This document shows positions 8,063 to 16,951 of a DNA stretch of 62,985 nucleotides, one piece after another; position 1 is the stretch's first letter, and each line of letters starts with the position of its first letter. The notes under the pieces were generated by a model. The model ran no database searches. It was given only the letters and a program-made list of their open reading frames with translations, and was not told the origin of the DNA. Location: positions 1-62,985 of the forward strand of contig NZ_BOQB01000097.1 in the NCBI RefSeq assembly GCF_018332475.1, in the 5' to 3' direction. A program made the translations under genes and the position numbers. The DNA comes from Bacillus sanguinis. Its GTDB lineage: Bacteria; Bacillota; Bacilli; Bacillales; Bacillaceae_G.

Positions 8063-8095
8063 AAAAATAGCCGACTAGAGTCGGCTATTTTTAAT
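8063..8095. terminator. Bidirectional terminator
   Basis: AAAAATAGCCGACT and AGTCGGCTATTTTT (8063-8076 / 8079-8092) form a strong stem between the decayed gene and the convergent DUF4064 gene. Confidence 0.85.
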
Positions 8096-8104
8096 TACAT
8101 TTAT

Positions 8105-8449
8105 CTATGCAGACACTGTCACTTTCTCTTTGCGGAAAACCCCCATTAATCCACCGATTAATAAAAGCACAGCAGGTAAAATATAAATGAAAGAAATACA
8201 AATGAATCCTCCAATTGCAGCAATTGTCATCATACCGCCGCCGACTTTTGCTTTACTTTTTACCATAACTGATCCAACGATACCTAAAATCGATAAAGCG
8301 ACTGCTGCCCAGCCTAAACCTATAACATTACTTGCTCCTTCTGCCTCCATAGCTGAAGCAACTCCACCTATAAATAAAGCAATAAATGCACATAAAATAC
8401 CGAAAATACCACCAATAAGTCCTAATACAAATTCTGTTGTACGTTTCAT
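8105..8449 (-). CDS. DUF4064-type small membrane protein (114 aa)
   Basis: Four hydrophobic segments in 114 residues (LGLIGGIFGILCAFIALFIGG, WAAVALSILGIVGSVMV, MMTIAAIGGFICISFIYI, LPAVLLLIGGLMGVF) with a small acidic loop. This matches the DUF4064 family, common next to lipoproteins in Bacillus. GGTAGGAGA precedes ATG. It lies 21 bases after a DUF3862-like lipoprotein gene and is probably co-transcribed with it. Function unknown. Confidence 0.75.
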   Translation of the reverse strand: MKRTTEFVLGLIGGIFGILCAFIALFIGGVASAMEAEGASNVIGLGWAAVALSILGIVGSVMVKSKAKVGGGMMTIAAIGGFICISFIYILPAVLLLIGGLMGVFRKEKVTVSA

Positions 8450-8470
8450 TTTAAATCTCCTACCCTTTCT

Positions 8471-8887
8471 TTATTTCATTCCCATTTGTGCTTTGCTCGT
8501 AGCAAGTTTTTGTCCATCTTTTTCAGTAAAGGTAACATTAAAATTCGCTCCAAGGTCGCCATTAACATTTTTTGTCCAACTAGCAATAATCATTTTAATA
8601 TCCCCAGCTTGAGACTCCGCTTTATTATCCGGTTCTCCAAACTTCGCGACCACATCTTCGTATTTCTCCCCACCTGCTCCAGTTAAAGAATCACCTACCT
8701 TAATTGCCTCTACATCAGCTGCTGTAATTTTCTTCTTACTTTCTTTATTTTCTTTATTCTCTTTCTTCGCTTCTTGCTTCGGCTCTTCTTTTTTCTCATT
8801 AGAAGCTTCCTTAGTAGAATCACCACATGCAACTAAACTTAAAGCTACAGCACTACCTAAAACCAATATCCCTAGCTTCTTTAACAT
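8471..8887 (-). CDS. Lipoprotein with DUF3862-like domain (138 aa)
   Basis: A secreted lipoprotein. The signal peptide ends in the lipobox LVAC (Cys21), followed by a Lys/Glu-rich low-complexity spacer (about residues 25-52). The C-terminal ~85 residues (ITAADVEAIKVGDSL, EDVVAKFGEPDNKAES, INVTF-like strand) resemble the DUF3862 / BLIP-type repeat fold found in many Bacillus lipoproteins. AGGAGG lies nine bases before ATG. It leads a probable two-gene unit with the DUF4064 protein. Function unknown. Confidence 0.75.
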   Translation of the reverse strand: MLKKLGILVLGSAVALSLVACGDSTKEASNEKKEEPKQEAKKENKENKESKKKITAADVEAIKVGDSLTGAGGEKYEDVVAKFGEPDNKAESQAGDIKMIIASWTKNVNGDLGANFNVTFTEKDGQKLATSKAQMGMK

Positions 8888-8983
8888 TTTAATAGCCTCC
8901 TATTAATCATAATGTAAGATTACCAAGCCCATCTTAGCAAAGAAAGCATCCAGAATTTGTCATATTATGTCGTGGCGTATAAA

Positions 8984-9008
8984 AAAAGAGCAATGACAGA
9001 CATTGCTC
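8984..9008 (-). terminator. Terminator of the DnaD-DnaB-179 aa unit
   Basis: On the minus strand GAGCAATG pairs with CATTGCTC and is followed by seven T residues, 20 bases past the stop of the gene at 9028-9567. Confidence 0.8.
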
Positions 9009-9027
9009 CATTAAACGCTCCTCTTCC

Positions 9028-9567
9028 CTATTCCACATCCGCATCATCCAAACGAATATGCGCTACCTTTCCTTCTCCTAACCAAAACTCAAGTGTTACA
9101 TAGCGTTTATGGTCAACATAGCCAATAATCGTAGTACCCTGCTCTGTCCGTTCATAATAATTCGAACCATATGAATTAATAACATCCTGCTTCGTACTAC
9201 CAAGCCCTATCCCTTTTGCCGTCTTAAGCTCTTTATTTTCTCCAATCATTAAACGAACAATCTTCCCTTTCTCTTTTCCCTCTATAATTGAAGCTGTTTC
9301 TACTCCGTTCTTCCAATCATAATAATCGTAATAAACGTTATCTATCTTCTTAATAGGTTCACCATATTCTTTTCTAAATGCTTCTTTATCAATATTGTCA
9401 TGAAGCCTCATCTTTCCAATCGATTCATTTGAAAGGTCTGTAAAAGCAGTATGGCTATAATAATAACTTCTTCCTTCTATAACAGGACCTAGCAATCTAT
9501 AGCCAATTACGCCTAAAGCAATAACGAAAACGATTAGTATAATAATCCATAACTTTTTTCTAGACAC
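9028..9567 (-). CDS. Membrane-anchored protein of unknown function (179 aa)
   Basis: The start chosen is GTG at 9567 because GGAGGGG lies six bases upstream; the longer frame to 9582 begins at TTG inside that ribosome site. One N-terminal transmembrane helix (LWIIILIVFVIALGVIGY) is followed by an extracytoplasmic domain of ~150 residues with two similar halves (GKMRLHDNIDKEAFRKEYGE and KGIGLGSTKQDVINSYGSNY). This resembles the beta-sandwich repeats of small Bacillus lipoproteins. It is 15 bases after the DnaB-like gene and probably in its operon, an unexpected partner for a helicase. Confidence 0.6.
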   Translation of the reverse strand: MSRKKLWIIILIVFVIALGVIGYRLLGPVIEGRSYYYSHTAFTDLSNESIGKMRLHDNIDKEAFRKEYGEPIKKIDNVYYDYYDWKNGVETASIIEGKEKGKIVRLMIGENKELKTAKGIGLGSTKQDVINSYGSNYYERTEQGTTIIGYVDHKRYVTLEFWLGEGKVAHIRLDDADVE

Positions 9568-9582
9568 AAACTTCCCCTCCAA

Positions 9583-10881
9583 CTAACTCTCCTTCTCCAC
9601 AAATCGCCCAAACTCCTTCAAAAATCGTAGTTTAAAACTGCCTACAGGTCCATTCCGATGCTTCGCCACATGAATCTCCGTCATCTCTTTCTGCATCGTT
9701 TCCTTATCGTAATAATCCTCACGATACATAAGCATAATGACATCCGCATCTTGCTCAATTTGTCCCGTCTCTCTTAAATCAGATAAAAGAGGACGCTTAT
9801 CTTGACGCGACTCTACAGAACGAGACAATTGCGACAACGCCACTACACAAACATTTAATTCACGTGCTAATACCTTAAGCTTACGAGAAATTTCACTAAT
9901 CTCTTGAAATCGATTGCCCTTATGCTTTTGATCACCCGTAATAAGCTGCAAATAATCTACAATCACTAAAAGCTTCTTATCACCGTGCTTCCTCTTTAAC
10001 TTACGAGTTTGCATCCAAATATCTTGCACCGTAACACCTGCATTGTCGTAAATCTCAAGCGGCAGTTCACCAATCTCCGCAAACGCCTTACTCACCTTTT
10101 CCCAATCTTCCATCGCAAAACGGTGCTTCGGATTTTTCAGCCTACCTCCTGACACTTCCCCTACGCACGACGCCATCCGTTTTAGCAATTGCTTACTACT
10201 CATCTCTAACGAAAATAACCCAACCGCCGCTCCAGACTTCGCCGCATGCATGCCAACATTCAGCGCAAACGCAGTCTTCCCCATAGAAGGACGCGCACCA
10301 AGAACGACAAAATCACCTTCCTGCAATCCGCACGTCATTTTATTTAGCGATGTATAACCAGTCTCAATACCAGTAATCTCTTTCGCATCTTGATGAAGCT
10401 CCTCATACAAACCAACTAACGCATCCTTCAAATCAAACTCACATACACAGTCCTTTTCCTCTAACTCACAAAGTGCCGTAATCGTCTCACCAATAATTTT
10501 CTCATTCTTCTCCGCAATAAGACGCTCTCCCATCTTGTGCCCGAGAACACCCGCCTGATACATTTTCCAGGCACCTCGAACAAGCCCCTCATAATAAGAG
10601 AAGTTGGCAATTGTAGGTACACCATCCATTAACCCTATAAAATACTCCATTCCCCCGATCCCCTCTAAAAACTTCGGATCTACCCTAGAAATGAACGTCA
10701 CAAGATCAATCGGTTGCCCCTCTTCTTCCATCTTTCGCATTAACTGAAATATAGACTTATGCACCGACAGAGAAAAATACTGCTCCGTCAAACGGCACTC
10801 CTTAATAAGCTCTCCATCAAGTAATAGAGAACCTAACACCGTCTTTTCCGCCTCCACATTTTGAATACTCATGGACGCCAC
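9583..10881 (-). CDS. DnaB-like replicative helicase, second paralogue (432 aa)
   Basis: A hexameric replicative helicase of the DnaB/DnaC family. The N-terminal domain (AEKTVLGSLLLDGELIKEC) is followed by the RecA-like motor with Walker A GARPSMGKTAF, Walker B LLVIVDYLQLI and the family motifs ALSQLSRSVESR and RETGQIEQDADVIM. It uses GTG as start with GGAG five bases upstream and overlaps the end of the DnaD-like gene. This DnaD-DnaB pairing is typical of phage replication modules. The chromosome should have its own dnaB/dnaC elsewhere, so this is probably a captured phage copy. Confidence 0.85.
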   Translation of the reverse strand: MASMSIQNVEAEKTVLGSLLLDGELIKECRLTEQYFSLSVHKSIFQLMRKMEEEGQPIDLVTFISRVDPKFLEGIGGMEYFIGLMDGVPTIANFSYYEGLVRGAWKMYQAGVLGHKMGERLIAEKNEKIIGETITALCELEEKDCVCEFDLKDALVGLYEELHQDAKEITGIETGYTSLNKMTCGLQEGDFVVLGARPSMGKTAFALNVGMHAAKSGAAVGLFSLEMSSKQLLKRMASCVGEVSGGRLKNPKHRFAMEDWEKVSKAFAEIGELPLEIYDNAGVTVQDIWMQTRKLKRKHGDKKLLVIVDYLQLITGDQKHKGNRFQEISEISRKLKVLARELNVCVVALSQLSRSVESRQDKRPLLSDLRETGQIEQDADVIMLMYREDYYDKETMQKEMTEIHVAKHRNGPVGSFKLRFLKEFGRFVEKES

Positions 10882-11729
10882 CCGCGCTCCGCTAAAAAGC
10901 GCTGCAACTCTTCCTCAGACGGCGCATTCTTCTCCCACTCCTCACACCTCGCCAAAAACTCCTCCGTCTCCCCCGTACTAACAGACGAATCCTTCTTCCT
11001 AAAGCTCGCCGTATCCGCCTCAACCTCACACACTTTCGTAAATCCTTTCCCGTGCCAGCCTCTCAAAATCCCCTTCACATAAGCAACCGTCCGCTTATTA
11101 TTCTCAAACGCAATTTGAAGAGCCTTCAGCACAAGCTCCTCTGACAAATCCTCCATCCACGCACTCAGTTCCTCTACCGTATGAGGAGACAAACTACCAA
11201 AATGCTGCTCATAAAAAGAAAACACGCGACTTCCCATTTCCTCCTCTATAACCTCTTCTTCCTCTGCCTCCTCACAAACCGGCTCTACATCATCCATAGC
11301 CAAATCACCAGGCATACCGAAATGCGCTAACAGCATCGGAACATTCATCTCCTCCTCCGCACACTTCTGAAGAAACATATGTACAAACTCCTTATTCTTC
11401 ACACCCTTAAGCTCACGAAGCACACACTTCTCCACATTCGTATTCGTCACCGGATTATAACGAAGCCAATTCAAAACGAATAACTCCCGCGTATCCGCAT
11501 CATAAAGAACCTTCCCATAATCAACAAAGCGCTGCACAAGCTTATCAACAGTCTCCCTGTTATAACCCGTCTCCATCTCAGCTAACCGCTTCGGAAAAGG
11601 AAAAATCCCACACTGCGTCGTCTTCGAACAAGTTAACAAGTAAACATAAAAATACCGCTCCTCCGGCGTCAAATCCAAAACAAAATCATCCTGCCAAAAA
11701 TTCACCTGCACATTACGATACACCGCCAT
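10869..11729 (-). CDS. DnaD-domain replication initiation protein (phage-type)
   Basis: A 286-residue protein with an N-terminal winged-helix domain of the phage replisome organiser type (NVQVNFWQDDFVLDLTPEER, YLLTCSKTTQCGIFPFPKRL) and a C-terminal DnaD domain (EELSAWMEDLSEELVLKAL, NNKRTVAYVKGILRGWHGKG). DnaD-type proteins remodel origin DNA and load the helicase through a loader. GGGAGG is seven bases before ATG. It overlaps the DnaB-like gene by 13 bases. No lysis, packaging or integrase gene lies nearby. Confidence 0.82.
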   Translation of the reverse strand: MAVYRNVQVNFWQDDFVLDLTPEERYFYVYLLTCSKTTQCGIFPFPKRLAEMETGYNRETVDKLVQRFVDYGKVLYDADTRELFVLNWLRYNPVTNTNVEKCVLRELKGVKNKEFVHMFLQKCAEEEMNVPMLLAHFGMPGDLAMDDVEPVCEEAEEEEVIEEEMGSRVFSFYEQHFGSLSPHTVEELSAWMEDLSEELVLKALQIAFENNKRTVAYVKGILRGWHGKGFTKVCEVEADTASFRKKDSSVSTGETEEFLARCEEWEKNAPSEEELQRFLAERGWRP

Positions 11730-11921
11730 CCTAATTCCTCCCGTCTCCGTTCAAAAATGAAAACCTCTTCATAATATATATGGGAGGATGGTCGGGTTTT
11801 TGGCGTGTTATTTTAAATTTTTTTTGACTACTACTACGGTGTTTGTTGGTGTTTTTGTTTTGTTGTGTTTTTTCTTAGTGATTTATTACTTGATAGGGGC
11901 TTGTAAGGGGCTTAGGAGGGG

Positions 11922-12248
11922 CTAGTTATCGGTTACTTCGATTAGAAAGACTCGATCTGAAAAGCCACCTCTTTCTTCTGCTTTCTTTTTGCGGATGTTG
12001 TTGATTTCTTCTAGTGTTGTGCCTTCGTGTTCGGCTAGGGCGTTTATTAGTTCTAGGAGGTCAGATAGTTCTTCGAGTTTATGTTCTTTTGTGTCTGCTT
12101 CTAGATATTCGGTTAGTTCTTCTTGTGTTTTTTTGCAGATTTCTTTTATGTATTCTTCTTCGGGTAAGATTCTTGTTGTGGGTGTTTTTCCGTTGGATTT
12201 TATTATTTGTGGGATTTTGTTTCTGATTAGTTTGTTGTGGGTTGGCAT
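11922..12248 (-). CDS. MazG/PRA-PH-like nucleotide pyrophosphohydrolase (108 aa)
   Basis: An all-alpha NTP pyrophosphohydrolase of the MazG / phosphoribosyl-ATP pyrophosphohydrolase superfamily. The N-terminus NKLIRNKIPQII is the family signature, followed by KKTQEELTEYLEA and EEL.DLLELINAL, which supply the acidic metal ligands (EExxE...ExxD pattern). It ends in the GGFSDRVFL motif common in this group. Such enzymes clean up non-canonical nucleotides. GGAGG precedes ATG. It is monocistronic with a perfect inverted repeat in its leader. Confidence 0.82.
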   Translation of the reverse strand: MPTHNKLIRNKIPQIIKSNGKTPTTRILPEEEYIKEICKKTQEELTEYLEADTKEHKLEELSDLLELINALAEHEGTTLEEINNIRKKKAEERGGFSDRVFLIEVTDN

Positions 12249-12280
12249 GGGATTTTCCTCCGTTTGGTTTTTCTTCTATA

Positions 12281-12305
12281 GCAGTTTAACTAGGTGTTAA
12301 ACTGC
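12281..12305. promoter_or_regulatory. Perfect inverted repeat upstream of the MazG-like gene
   Basis: GCAGTTTAAC (12281-12290) and GTTAAACTGC (12296-12305) with a 5-nt loop, 33 bases before the MazG-like start. It could be an operator or a leader hairpin. No U-tract follows on the minus strand, so a terminator is less likely. Confidence 0.5.
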
Positions 12306-12610
12306 ATAGCTGTTCTCTCCTTACAAATACTGAATTTCCACAGTGACCTTGTCAATTGGGCAAGCACTAAGATAGCTATATTTACCATTAGGGAAATAGT
12401 TTATTCATAAGTTCATTATATGCTATATCATATTACTTTTTATAAATCCCATCTCAAAACAGACTATATACTGTCTTCAGTTATCTCCTAGTTAATTTGG
12501 TGTATTAAAAAAGGTGAGTACCTAATATCATCATTTTCCACCTTTACTTTACCTGTTATAATCTAAAACAATGTTCTATATAGCAACATATCTTAACAGA
12601 AAAATGTTTC
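12306..12610. other. Non-coding AT-rich spacer
   Basis: No credible coding frame is seen on either strand. A weak hairpin with arms AAAAAGGTG / CACCTTTA lies around 12505-12553. The spacer separates the MazG-like gene from the left repeat of the dynamin cassette. Confidence 0.5.
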
Positions 12611-12754
12611 GTTAAACTTATAAACACACTTAGAAACTGGTCAAGATTCTGGTCAATAAATTTCATTTTTCTACGTTACAGGATTTGCATAAAAAATATA
12701 GAATATCCTATAAATCCTTGATACAACTAGCTTTCCATTCGATATCCCCTAAAC
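12611..12754 (+). repeat. Left direct repeat flanking the dynamin cassette
   Basis: A 144-bp stretch that aligns almost without gaps, and in the same orientation, to 20358-20504. Shared blocks include TTAAACTTATAA, GGTCAATAA, ATTTTTCTAC, GGATTT, AAATATAGA, CCTTGATACAACTA and TCGATAT. By eye about three quarters of positions agree. It lies just past the terminator of the dynamin operon. Confidence 0.75.
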
Positions 12755-12793
12755 TTTGCCCCTTCTAGAAGAACGCATACTAACTCCCACCAT

Positions 12794-12825
12794 AAAAAAA
12801 GCGGGAGCATTGCTCCTGCTTTTTT
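12794..12825. terminator. Terminator of the dynamin operon
   Basis: AAAAAAAGCGGGAGCA and TGCTCCTGCTTTTTT form a 15-bp stem with one mismatch, four bases beyond the stop codon of the 127-residue gene. Confidence 0.9.
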
Positions 12826-12828
12826 ATA

Positions 12829-13212
12829 CTATTTCAAGTTATTAAAGGGATTCCCATCCGGATTACTTCTGATGTACCCACCACCTTGCTCGGCTGTATG
12901 GTCAATTGCGGTATTACCGTCACCGTCACGGAAGTAGCCGTTTACATATGTTCCATCATTCCTAAAATATCCATCAACATGGTGCGGGTTAACAAAATGA
13001 ATGTTGTCCAGAGTCAGTGGCTGAAATTGATGTTTATAAGCATGTTTCAATGGATCTTGGTAGTCCAAGAAGTCGTTTGAATTGTCATAGGTGCCAGGTC
13101 CATGATGATTGTTTAGGATGTTATGATGGTCAGGAACGACTAAATGATCATTGGATTGGCCAAAGTCATGGTCAAATGAATCGGATACTTGCTGCAGATT
13201 ATGTTCACTCAT
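12829..13212 (-). CDS. Small His/Asp/Asn-rich protein with GYFR-DGTYV repeats (127 aa)
   Basis: The last gene of the dynamin operon, overlapping the previous stop by an ATGA. The N-terminal ~75 residues are rich in His, Asp and Asn (VVPDHHNILNNHHGPGTYDN). The C-terminal ~50 residues contain YFRNDGTYVNGYFRDGDGNT and then GGGYIRSNPDGNPFNNL. I recognise this GYxRxDGTYV...RSxPDG pattern as a short repeat found at the ends of many bacterial proteins of unknown role. No membrane segment or enzyme motif is seen. The His clusters could bind metal. Given strict coupling to three GTPases, it is likely a partner or effector of that system (inference). Confidence 0.7.
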   Translation of the reverse strand: MSEHNLQQVSDSFDHDFGQSNDHLVVPDHHNILNNHHGPGTYDNSNDFLDYQDPLKHAYKHQFQPLTLDNIHFVNPHHVDGYFRNDGTYVNGYFRDGDGNTAIDHTAEQGGGYIRSNPDGNPFNNLK

Positions 13213-14996
13213 AGTGCTTTTTCCCCTTCCATAAGTTCTGTTTTGATTAATTCATCCAAATCAGTAAGTTTGCTTTGATAAGCCTTGATGAAGTTGGCTT
13301 CCTTTTGCTTGTTATTGATTTCATTTTTCAAAATCACTTCATAAGAGCGAAGCAGGCGCGAGAATTCTTCCAATGATTCCTCTTCGATTTGCTCCTTTGT
13401 TCTTTGTACGTAGTGGTTAATCTGTTCTTCAAAGTTATCAACCAGCTGGCTAATTTGGCGGCCAGTTGCGGTAATTAGTTCTGGCTTGATATCTTCAAGT
13501 TGTTTTTCGGCGAGCTTTTGTGATAAAAATGGAAGTCCGGCCATCCCTACTATCGGCAAAAAGAACGGTCCGCCGAGCAATATCGCAAGAGTACTCGCTC
13601 CACCAAGAACAAGCCCTGCCTTTACATTCGCATTTCCTGTCCGTGCACTCAATATCGGAATTGAATCGACAATTTGAATGTTAGCTCCTTTAACTACCTG
13701 GATATGGACACTCTCTTTGAACGCAGTGGTCAGCCCTTTAATCACTTCCACCTGCATTTTGCGCAGCAGCTCATGGACATAGTCACTATATTGATTAACC
13801 CATGAGTTAAATTGGGATTTTACAGCAATCGGAATTTGAGATTCAACAAGATTTTTGACATCTGCACCATGGTACAGATGAATCCGATTCTCAATATCTT
13901 CTCGGACATTATTACCAAAGTGCTGGACCGATTTCCGTACCATGTACTTGATCTCATTGTGACGATCATTCAAATAATTCTGTAGCTGTCCCCTCCAAAC
14001 ATCTTGATTAGAAAACCAACTCGCAACGGCTGCTAACTGAGCTTCAAGGCTTTCAAGCGACTCGGAAGACAATCCCTTGGCAGTTTCAATCTCACTTCTA
14101 ACAGCTTCTGCACTTGCCTTAAGCCTCCAGTGGAAGCGTTCGAGCTTTTCCATACTGCGCGAACCGCTCTCTATCCTCTTTACAATTTCCGCCTCAATCT
14201 CTGGAACCCCAGAATATCGAAGCAGGCTTTCATCTCCATGTAACTTTCCTTCAAGTGCTTCGCGGGCTGATATAGGGAACAGCGTAGCCTTCTCCCCATC
14301 AAGGATGTTTTGAATTCGTCGATTGATGTAATCAATAGTGTCATCTAGTTCTTCCTCATCGATCCGGTCCATGAAGTTAGCAGCAAAGACTATTTTGTCC
14401 AGCCCATTTTTCAGTAAAAATTCCTGAATGAATATCTTCTCAGTCTTCTTCATTGCGGCATCCATCGACGTCATAAAAATAATAACATCAGCACGCGGAA
14501 GGAATTCGAAGGTGATGTCAGAACGCTGTTGATTAAGGTCATTAACCCCTGGAGTGTCAATTAGTACCACCCGATTCTTCAATAATGGGGCATTCATAAA
14601 TAGCTTTAAATATTTAATTTCTTCCGCATTAAAATCAGCTGAAGCTGTATACTGGTTAAGCTCGTCTACAGTAAGATCCCTCTTCTCAACCTGACCGTCC
14701 ACCTTTAAAATTTGCATCTCTGGATTTTCGGAGTGGAATACTGCATTGATAGTTGCTGTTGTAGGCGTGACATCCCTCGGCATGATGTCCTTGCCCAGCA
14801 AAGCATTGACAAATGTCGACTTCCCATGCTTGAATTCACCGACAACCATGATCGTATAATAATCCTGGATCAAGTCCTCCTCAATTTCCTCAAGCACTTT
14901 CAACTGTGAGCTCGCGGGCATCAATTCAACAAGTTTTCCCTTCAGCTTCCCTATCTTCCCCCTAAGCAATTCCTTTTCTGCTGTATAGTTCATCAT
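13209..14996 (-). CDS. Dynamin-like GTPase 3 of the operon (595 aa)
   Basis: Bacterial dynamin-like protein. The GTPase domain shows P-loop GEFKHGKS (53-60), a PTTATIN switch-1, DTPG (147-150) and NFMD (207-210, an N-x-x-D G4-type motif). A helical stalk follows. A strongly hydrophobic paddle lies about 465-500 (LVLGGASTLAILLGGPFFLP and IVGMAGLPFL), which in this family inserts into membrane. Its ATGATGA start overlaps the stop of the second dynamin gene. Paralogy with its two neighbours fits the paired or fused DLPs known to act as heteromers (for example DynA, LeoABC), here as three. Confidence 0.85.
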   Translation of the reverse strand: MMNYTAEKELLRGKIGKLKGKLVELMPASSQLKVLEEIEEDLIQDYYTIMVVGEFKHGKSTFVNALLGKDIMPRDVTPTTATINAVFHSENPEMQILKVDGQVEKRDLTVDELNQYTASADFNAEEIKYLKLFMNAPLLKNRVVLIDTPGVNDLNQQRSDITFEFLPRADVIIFMTSMDAAMKKTEKIFIQEFLLKNGLDKIVFAANFMDRIDEEELDDTIDYINRRIQNILDGEKATLFPISAREALEGKLHGDESLLRYSGVPEIEAEIVKRIESGSRSMEKLERFHWRLKASAEAVRSEIETAKGLSSESLESLEAQLAAVASWFSNQDVWRGQLQNYLNDRHNEIKYMVRKSVQHFGNNVREDIENRIHLYHGADVKNLVESQIPIAVKSQFNSWVNQYSDYVHELLRKMQVEVIKGLTTAFKESVHIQVVKGANIQIVDSIPILSARTGNANVKAGLVLGGASTLAILLGGPFFLPIVGMAGLPFLSQKLAEKQLEDIKPELITATGRQISQLVDNFEEQINHYVQRTKEQIEEESLEEFSRLLRSYEVILKNEINNKQKEANFIKAYQSKLTDLDELIKTELMEGEKAL

Positions 14997-16939
14997 TTAG
15001 CACCAGCCTTTTCTTTTGCAGGATTTATAAGTTCTTGATATAAGCTGCTGAGTTCGTTTTTAATCTGCTTAAAAGCCAGTGATCTACGGTTCAACATTTC
15101 CATTTTGAGTTCGATTTCCTTTTCCTCAAGCAGTGTATTTTCCAAGAGCTGGTTCAACTGGTTTTCAACGTTTTGAACATTCTCATTAACGATTTCCTGA
15201 TACTGTTTATAAATCGATTTGACCATGCCATCCCATTCACCCTTAAAATGCAAGCGGCGCTGTGTTTCTGATGTATCCATCTGAGCAGAGAGCTTACGAC
15301 GGAATTTAGTCTTTTCATCCTCTCCAGTAAACCAGGCCCACGCCCCTCCGAAGATGAATGAGGCAAGTCCAACAACAGCAGTAGCGACAAATCCTGCGCC
15401 GATGGCTAGCTTGCCGATAAAGCTGTTGCTTCTTTCCCATGCAGTATCTAGTTCATCAAAAATCTCGTCGAAAATAGAATGCTTTACTTCGCTTTCAAGT
15501 ACCAGTCCTGTCGGGGCTATTTCATTCAAAGTCTCGCTGAAAGAACCAAGGCTTTTCAGGTCGCCCTCAAGCTTGAACCATTCATTATTTAGTTGCTTAC
15601 TCATCTCCTCGATGACCCTCTTGGCTGTGTTCGTCATTTTCTTCTTTTTATTTTCATGGAGACTTCGCTCAAGCGAGGCAATTGCCTTTTCCACTTCACC
15701 GCTAATTTCATCTATTCCACGATATCGGTTCTTATCAAAGGCCTCCATTCCTTTGGCAGTAATCTTAGCCAGCTCTTCATCGTACCATTTAGTTACCTTG
15801 GTTTCCTCTTTGTTCAGCTCTATAACAATTTTCCTTAAAGATTCCTCGCCAGTCCTATGCACCTCATTTAAGCGCGGACGGAATGATGCCACCTTTTCCT
15901 GAATACCATCCATTTGCTGGGTCAAGGTCCTATATTCAAAATCAATCTGTTTCTCCAGTACATCAGAAATGAGCTTGTCCATTCTTTGTATCGGCCTCTG
16001 CAGTTTAACTACCCCTCTTTCGAACTGAAGAAAATCACCTAATGCAGACTCCAGCTCCAGAAATCCCGACTCTTCAAGGGGCATAACTGGAATCTGCTTT
16101 CCACGCTTTGTGACAAGTTCCTCTCCAGCGGCTTTTCGCCGCGCATTCAAAGCTCCCTTCGATGTAACCATAAAAATCTTCGGTTCATGTAAAATATCCT
16201 TCAGGTGCTTATAAGCATGATTAAACACTTTTTCAGCCGCTTCAGGTGATTCCAAAAGATCCTTCTGGTTAACAACGATAAAAACCTTCTGAATGTCACT
16301 CGCAAGAATTCGGTCCTTCAAGAAGCTCATCTCGGACTCGGATAAAATCTTGATTGCCGAGAGGAGAAGAATCGCTGCATCAGATTGAGGGATAATACTG
16401 TTAGTAAGTTGCTCGCGCGCCGGGTCTAGGTCATTCGTCCCCGGTGTATCGATAATCCTTACCCCATCCTTACAAAAGGAAAGTGGGTGGCCTATTTCCG
16501 CGTATTCGATACTCTTAAATAGTTCAACCTGCTTCTCATAGGCCTCTTCAGATTCCTTATCACCCGGAGTTGGATCCTTCGGTGCAACAAGCTTCTTGAA
16601 CATTTCCTCGTTAATTTCCTTAACACCCTTTTTTCGAAAATGAAGCTTGATGAACGGCTCCTTACTATAGGTGATGATGTTCAGTAAAGTAGTTGTCGGC
16701 TTTGCCGAAGAAGGAAGCAGCTTTTTGCCCAAAAGCGCGTTGATAAACGTCGACTTCCCACGTGAAAATTCGCCTACAACGACTACTTGGAATTGCTCCT
16801 TCAATACCTGATTCCTAGCCTCGTTAATTTTTTTCAAATCGGTGCGGTTCCCCATATCTTGAAGCATAACCTCTAGCTTGTATAATTGATTAAACAACTG
16901 TTTCTTTTTAGTGGTATAAAAATCCAGTGAAAGACTCAT
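14993..16939 (-). CDS. Dynamin-like GTPase 2 of the operon (648 aa)
   Basis: The start chosen is ATG at 16939 (GGGAG eight bases upstream); a GTG at 16948 is the alternative. Motifs are P-loop GEFSRGKS (56-63), KPTTTLLN, DTPGTND (164-170) and NQKD (224-227). A long coiled-coil stalk (about 310-500) leads to a hydrophobic hairpin at 507-537 (LAIGAGFVATAVVGLASFIF) followed by a basic/polar C-terminal helix bundle. It starts 12 bases after the first dynamin gene and overlaps the third. The membrane hairpin suggests it acts at the cell membrane. Confidence 0.85.
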   Translation of the reverse strand: MSLSLDFYTTKKKQLFNQLYKLEVMLQDMGNRTDLKKINEARNQVLKEQFQVVVVGEFSRGKSTFINALLGKKLLPSSAKPTTTLLNIITYSKEPFIKLHFRKKGVKEINEEMFKKLVAPKDPTPGDKESEEAYEKQVELFKSIEYAEIGHPLSFCKDGVRIIDTPGTNDLDPAREQLTNSIIPQSDAAILLLSAIKILSESEMSFLKDRILASDIQKVFIVVNQKDLLESPEAAEKVFNHAYKHLKDILHEPKIFMVTSKGALNARRKAAGEELVTKRGKQIPVMPLEESGFLELESALGDFLQFERGVVKLQRPIQRMDKLISDVLEKQIDFEYRTLTQQMDGIQEKVASFRPRLNEVHRTGEESLRKIVIELNKEETKVTKWYDEELAKITAKGMEAFDKNRYRGIDEISGEVEKAIASLERSLHENKKKKMTNTAKRVIEEMSKQLNNEWFKLEGDLKSLGSFSETLNEIAPTGLVLESEVKHSIFDEIFDELDTAWERSNSFIGKLAIGAGFVATAVVGLASFIFGGAWAWFTGEDEKTKFRRKLSAQMDTSETQRRLHFKGEWDGMVKSIYKQYQEIVNENVQNVENQLNQLLENTLLEEKEIELKMEMLNRRSLAFKQIKNELSSLYQELINPAKEKAGAK

Positions 16940-16951
16940 GCTATTCACTCC

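Noticed and set aside
11989-12300. Ser/Cys-rich frames on the plus strand opposite the MazG-like gene
   Set aside because: Low-complexity antisense shadows; the minus strand shows the family signature and a ribosome site.
12829-13212. Antitoxin of a toxin-antitoxin pair
   Set aside because: No toxin-like partner; the gene is coupled to large GTPases and lacks a DNA-binding motif.
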